A DNA stretch of 64,000 nt from Streptomyces corynorhini. GTDB lineage: Bacteria; Actinomycetota; Actinomycetes; Streptomycetales; Streptomycetaceae. The position numbers were made by a program, and so were the translations under genes. Below, one piece after another: positions 63,091 to 64,000 of the stretch (position 1 is its first letter; every line of letters begins with the position of its first letter). The notes below the pieces were generated by a model, which was not told where the DNA came from, ran no database searches, and saw only the letters and a program-made list of their open reading frames with translations. The stretch lies in the NCBI RefSeq assembly GCF_003346515.1, contig NZ_QQNA01000005.1:1-64000 (forward strand), read 5' to 3'.

Positions 63091-64000
63091 ACGAGATCCA
63101 CCTTGTCGTCCGGGACGAGCCGCCGCTGCACCCAGGTCACCAGGAGGATGATCAGCAGCAGCACGACGGCGGCGGCCGAGGCCAGTCCCGTCTTGTTGAA
63201 CTGGAAGGCGAGCTTGACGGTCTGGATCACGAAGGTCTCGGTGCCGGTGGCCCCGCCGGTCATGATGTACGGGATCTCGAAGACCGAGAGCGAGCCGGAG
63301 ACCGACAGGATCACACTGAGGCTGAGGATGGGCCGGATGCCGGGGGCGATGATGTGCCGGAACTGCTGCCAGCGGTTGGCGCCGTCCAGTTCGGACGCCT
63401 CGTACAGCTCGCCGGGGATGGACTGGATCGCGCCGAGGAACAGGACGAAGTTGAGCCCCGTGTAGCGCCACACCGACACTCCGGCCAGCGAGATGTTCGC
63501 GGAGGTCGGCGTGGAGAGCCAGGCCCGTTCGGTCTCGGCGCCGAACAGCCGCAGCACCGAGTCGAGGGTGCCGCCGTCCTGGAAGAAGTAGAGGAAGACG
63601 AAGCCGATCGCGACCCCGTTGATCAGGTACGGGAAGAACAGCACGCCCTTGAAGAAGTCGCGGAAGCGGGTGCGGAAGCTCAGCACGGTCGCGAAGTAGA
63701 GGGCGGCGGCGATCTGCACCACCGACGCGGCGAGGTAGTAGCCGCTGACGAAGAACACCTGGAACAGCTCGGGCCGGGTGAAGATGTCGACGTAGTTGTG
63801 GACGCCGGTGGCCCTCAGCTCCGGGCTGACGCCGTCCCAGTCGGTGAAGCTGTACGCGATCATGTTGATGACCGGCGCGTAGGTGAAGACGACCAGCAGG
63901 GCCAGCGGGACCAGCATGAACAGCCAGGGTGTGGCCTCGCGCCACGCCCGGTCGCGGCGGCGGGGCGGCGCGGGGGACGGCGCGTCGCCGGTCCGCCGCC
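63087..64000 (-). CDS. Carbohydrate ABC permease (MalF type), 5' end beyond the window
   Basis: At least 304 codons. The frame is open to the window edge: a basic tail (RRRDRAWREATPWLF) leads into MLVPLALLVVFTYAPVINMI as helix 1. NYVDIFTRPELFQVFFVSGY, VLFFPYLINGVAIGFVFLYF and the EAA loop ELYEASELDGANRWQQFRHI then IIAPGIRPIL follow. The true start lies beyond 64000. A binding-protein gene is expected further upstream. Confidence 0.9.
   Translation of the reverse strand, partial: RRTGDAPSPAPPRRRDRAWREATPWLFMLVPLALLVVFTYAPVINMIAYSFTDWDGVSPELRATGVHNYVDIFTRPELFQVFFVSGYYLAASVVQIAAALYFATVLSFRTRFRDFFKGVLFFPYLINGVAIGFVFLYFFQDGGTLDSVLRLFGAETERAWLSTPTSANISLAGVSVWRYTGLNFVLFLGAIQSIPGELYEASELDGANRWQQFRHIIAPGIRPILSLSVILSVSGSLSVFEIPYIMTGGATGTETFVIQTVKLAFQFNKTGLASAAAVVLLLIILLVTWVQRRLVPDDKVDLV

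Overview
The window is GC-rich actinobacterial DNA, most probably from a Streptomyces chromosome (an arm region is likely). The evidence is G/C-ending codons, GTG starts, GGAGG-type ribosome sites, many MerR/AraC/TetR/LacI/IclR/LysR regulators, secreted polysaccharide enzymes, a LAxTG sortase substrate and a DmdR/IdeR-like iron box. I saw no rRNA, tRNA, CRISPR array or replication origin.

Bases 1-12,000 are largely a graveyard. They hold remnants of an aminoglycoside-phosphotransferase-like gene, folD, istB, an NF041680-type transposase, a response regulator fused by deletion to an ABC ATPase, an IS5-type transposase, an amidase and a SnoaL-like gene. Intact genes among them are a lipoprotein hydrolase, an FtsX permease, a sugar O-acetyltransferase, a MerR regulator and a short MobF-type relaxase-domain protein.

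12-31 kb holds mostly intact modules: (a) LacI regulator, RpiB/LacAB isomerase and MHS transporter, with a perfect LacI operator; (b) a methyltransferase and a chorismate-lyase-like protein; (c) an iron-siderophore import operon (AraC regulator, iron box, ATPase, binding lipoprotein, double-length FecCD permease, C39-like peptidase); (d) a frameshifted sensor kinase, a DUF4232 protein, a divergent SDR/LysR pair, and an AraC regulator with an SgcJ-like protein.

30-44 kb: an IclR-regulated Rieske ferredoxin, a large FAD/GcvT dehydrogenase and a Rieske oxygenase look like an N-methylglycine (betaine type) demethylation module. RNase HI, a large secreted PAP2 phosphatase, a lipoprotein, a divergent MarR/VOC pair with mirrored operators and a LAxTG wall protein follow.

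43.6-47 kb is a second decayed island. A divergent P450/TetR pair has lost both 5' ends, a MITE-like element is present, DoxX is a fragment, and a ferredoxin / ferredoxin reductase / P450 operon has suffered an internal deletion.

47-64 kb is carbohydrate territory: an MFS exporter; a LacI regulator broken by one amber codon, with its operator still visible; acetyl xylan esterase; a sugar ABC system lacking its binding protein and the first helix of one permease; a GH1 beta-glucosidase; a hexapeptide acyltransferase fused to a large helical domain; a lipase, an esterase, TetR, a pRiA4b ORF-3 protein, pectate lyase, and a GH4 glycosidase with two ABC permeases that runs off the right edge.

Two themes cut across the window. 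Short tandem repeats often sit at or over stop codons or gene ends (6, 8, 9, 14, 15, 21, 22 and 25 bp units). Many deletion junctions have removed gene 5' ends. All family assignments are by reading motifs; no database search was run.
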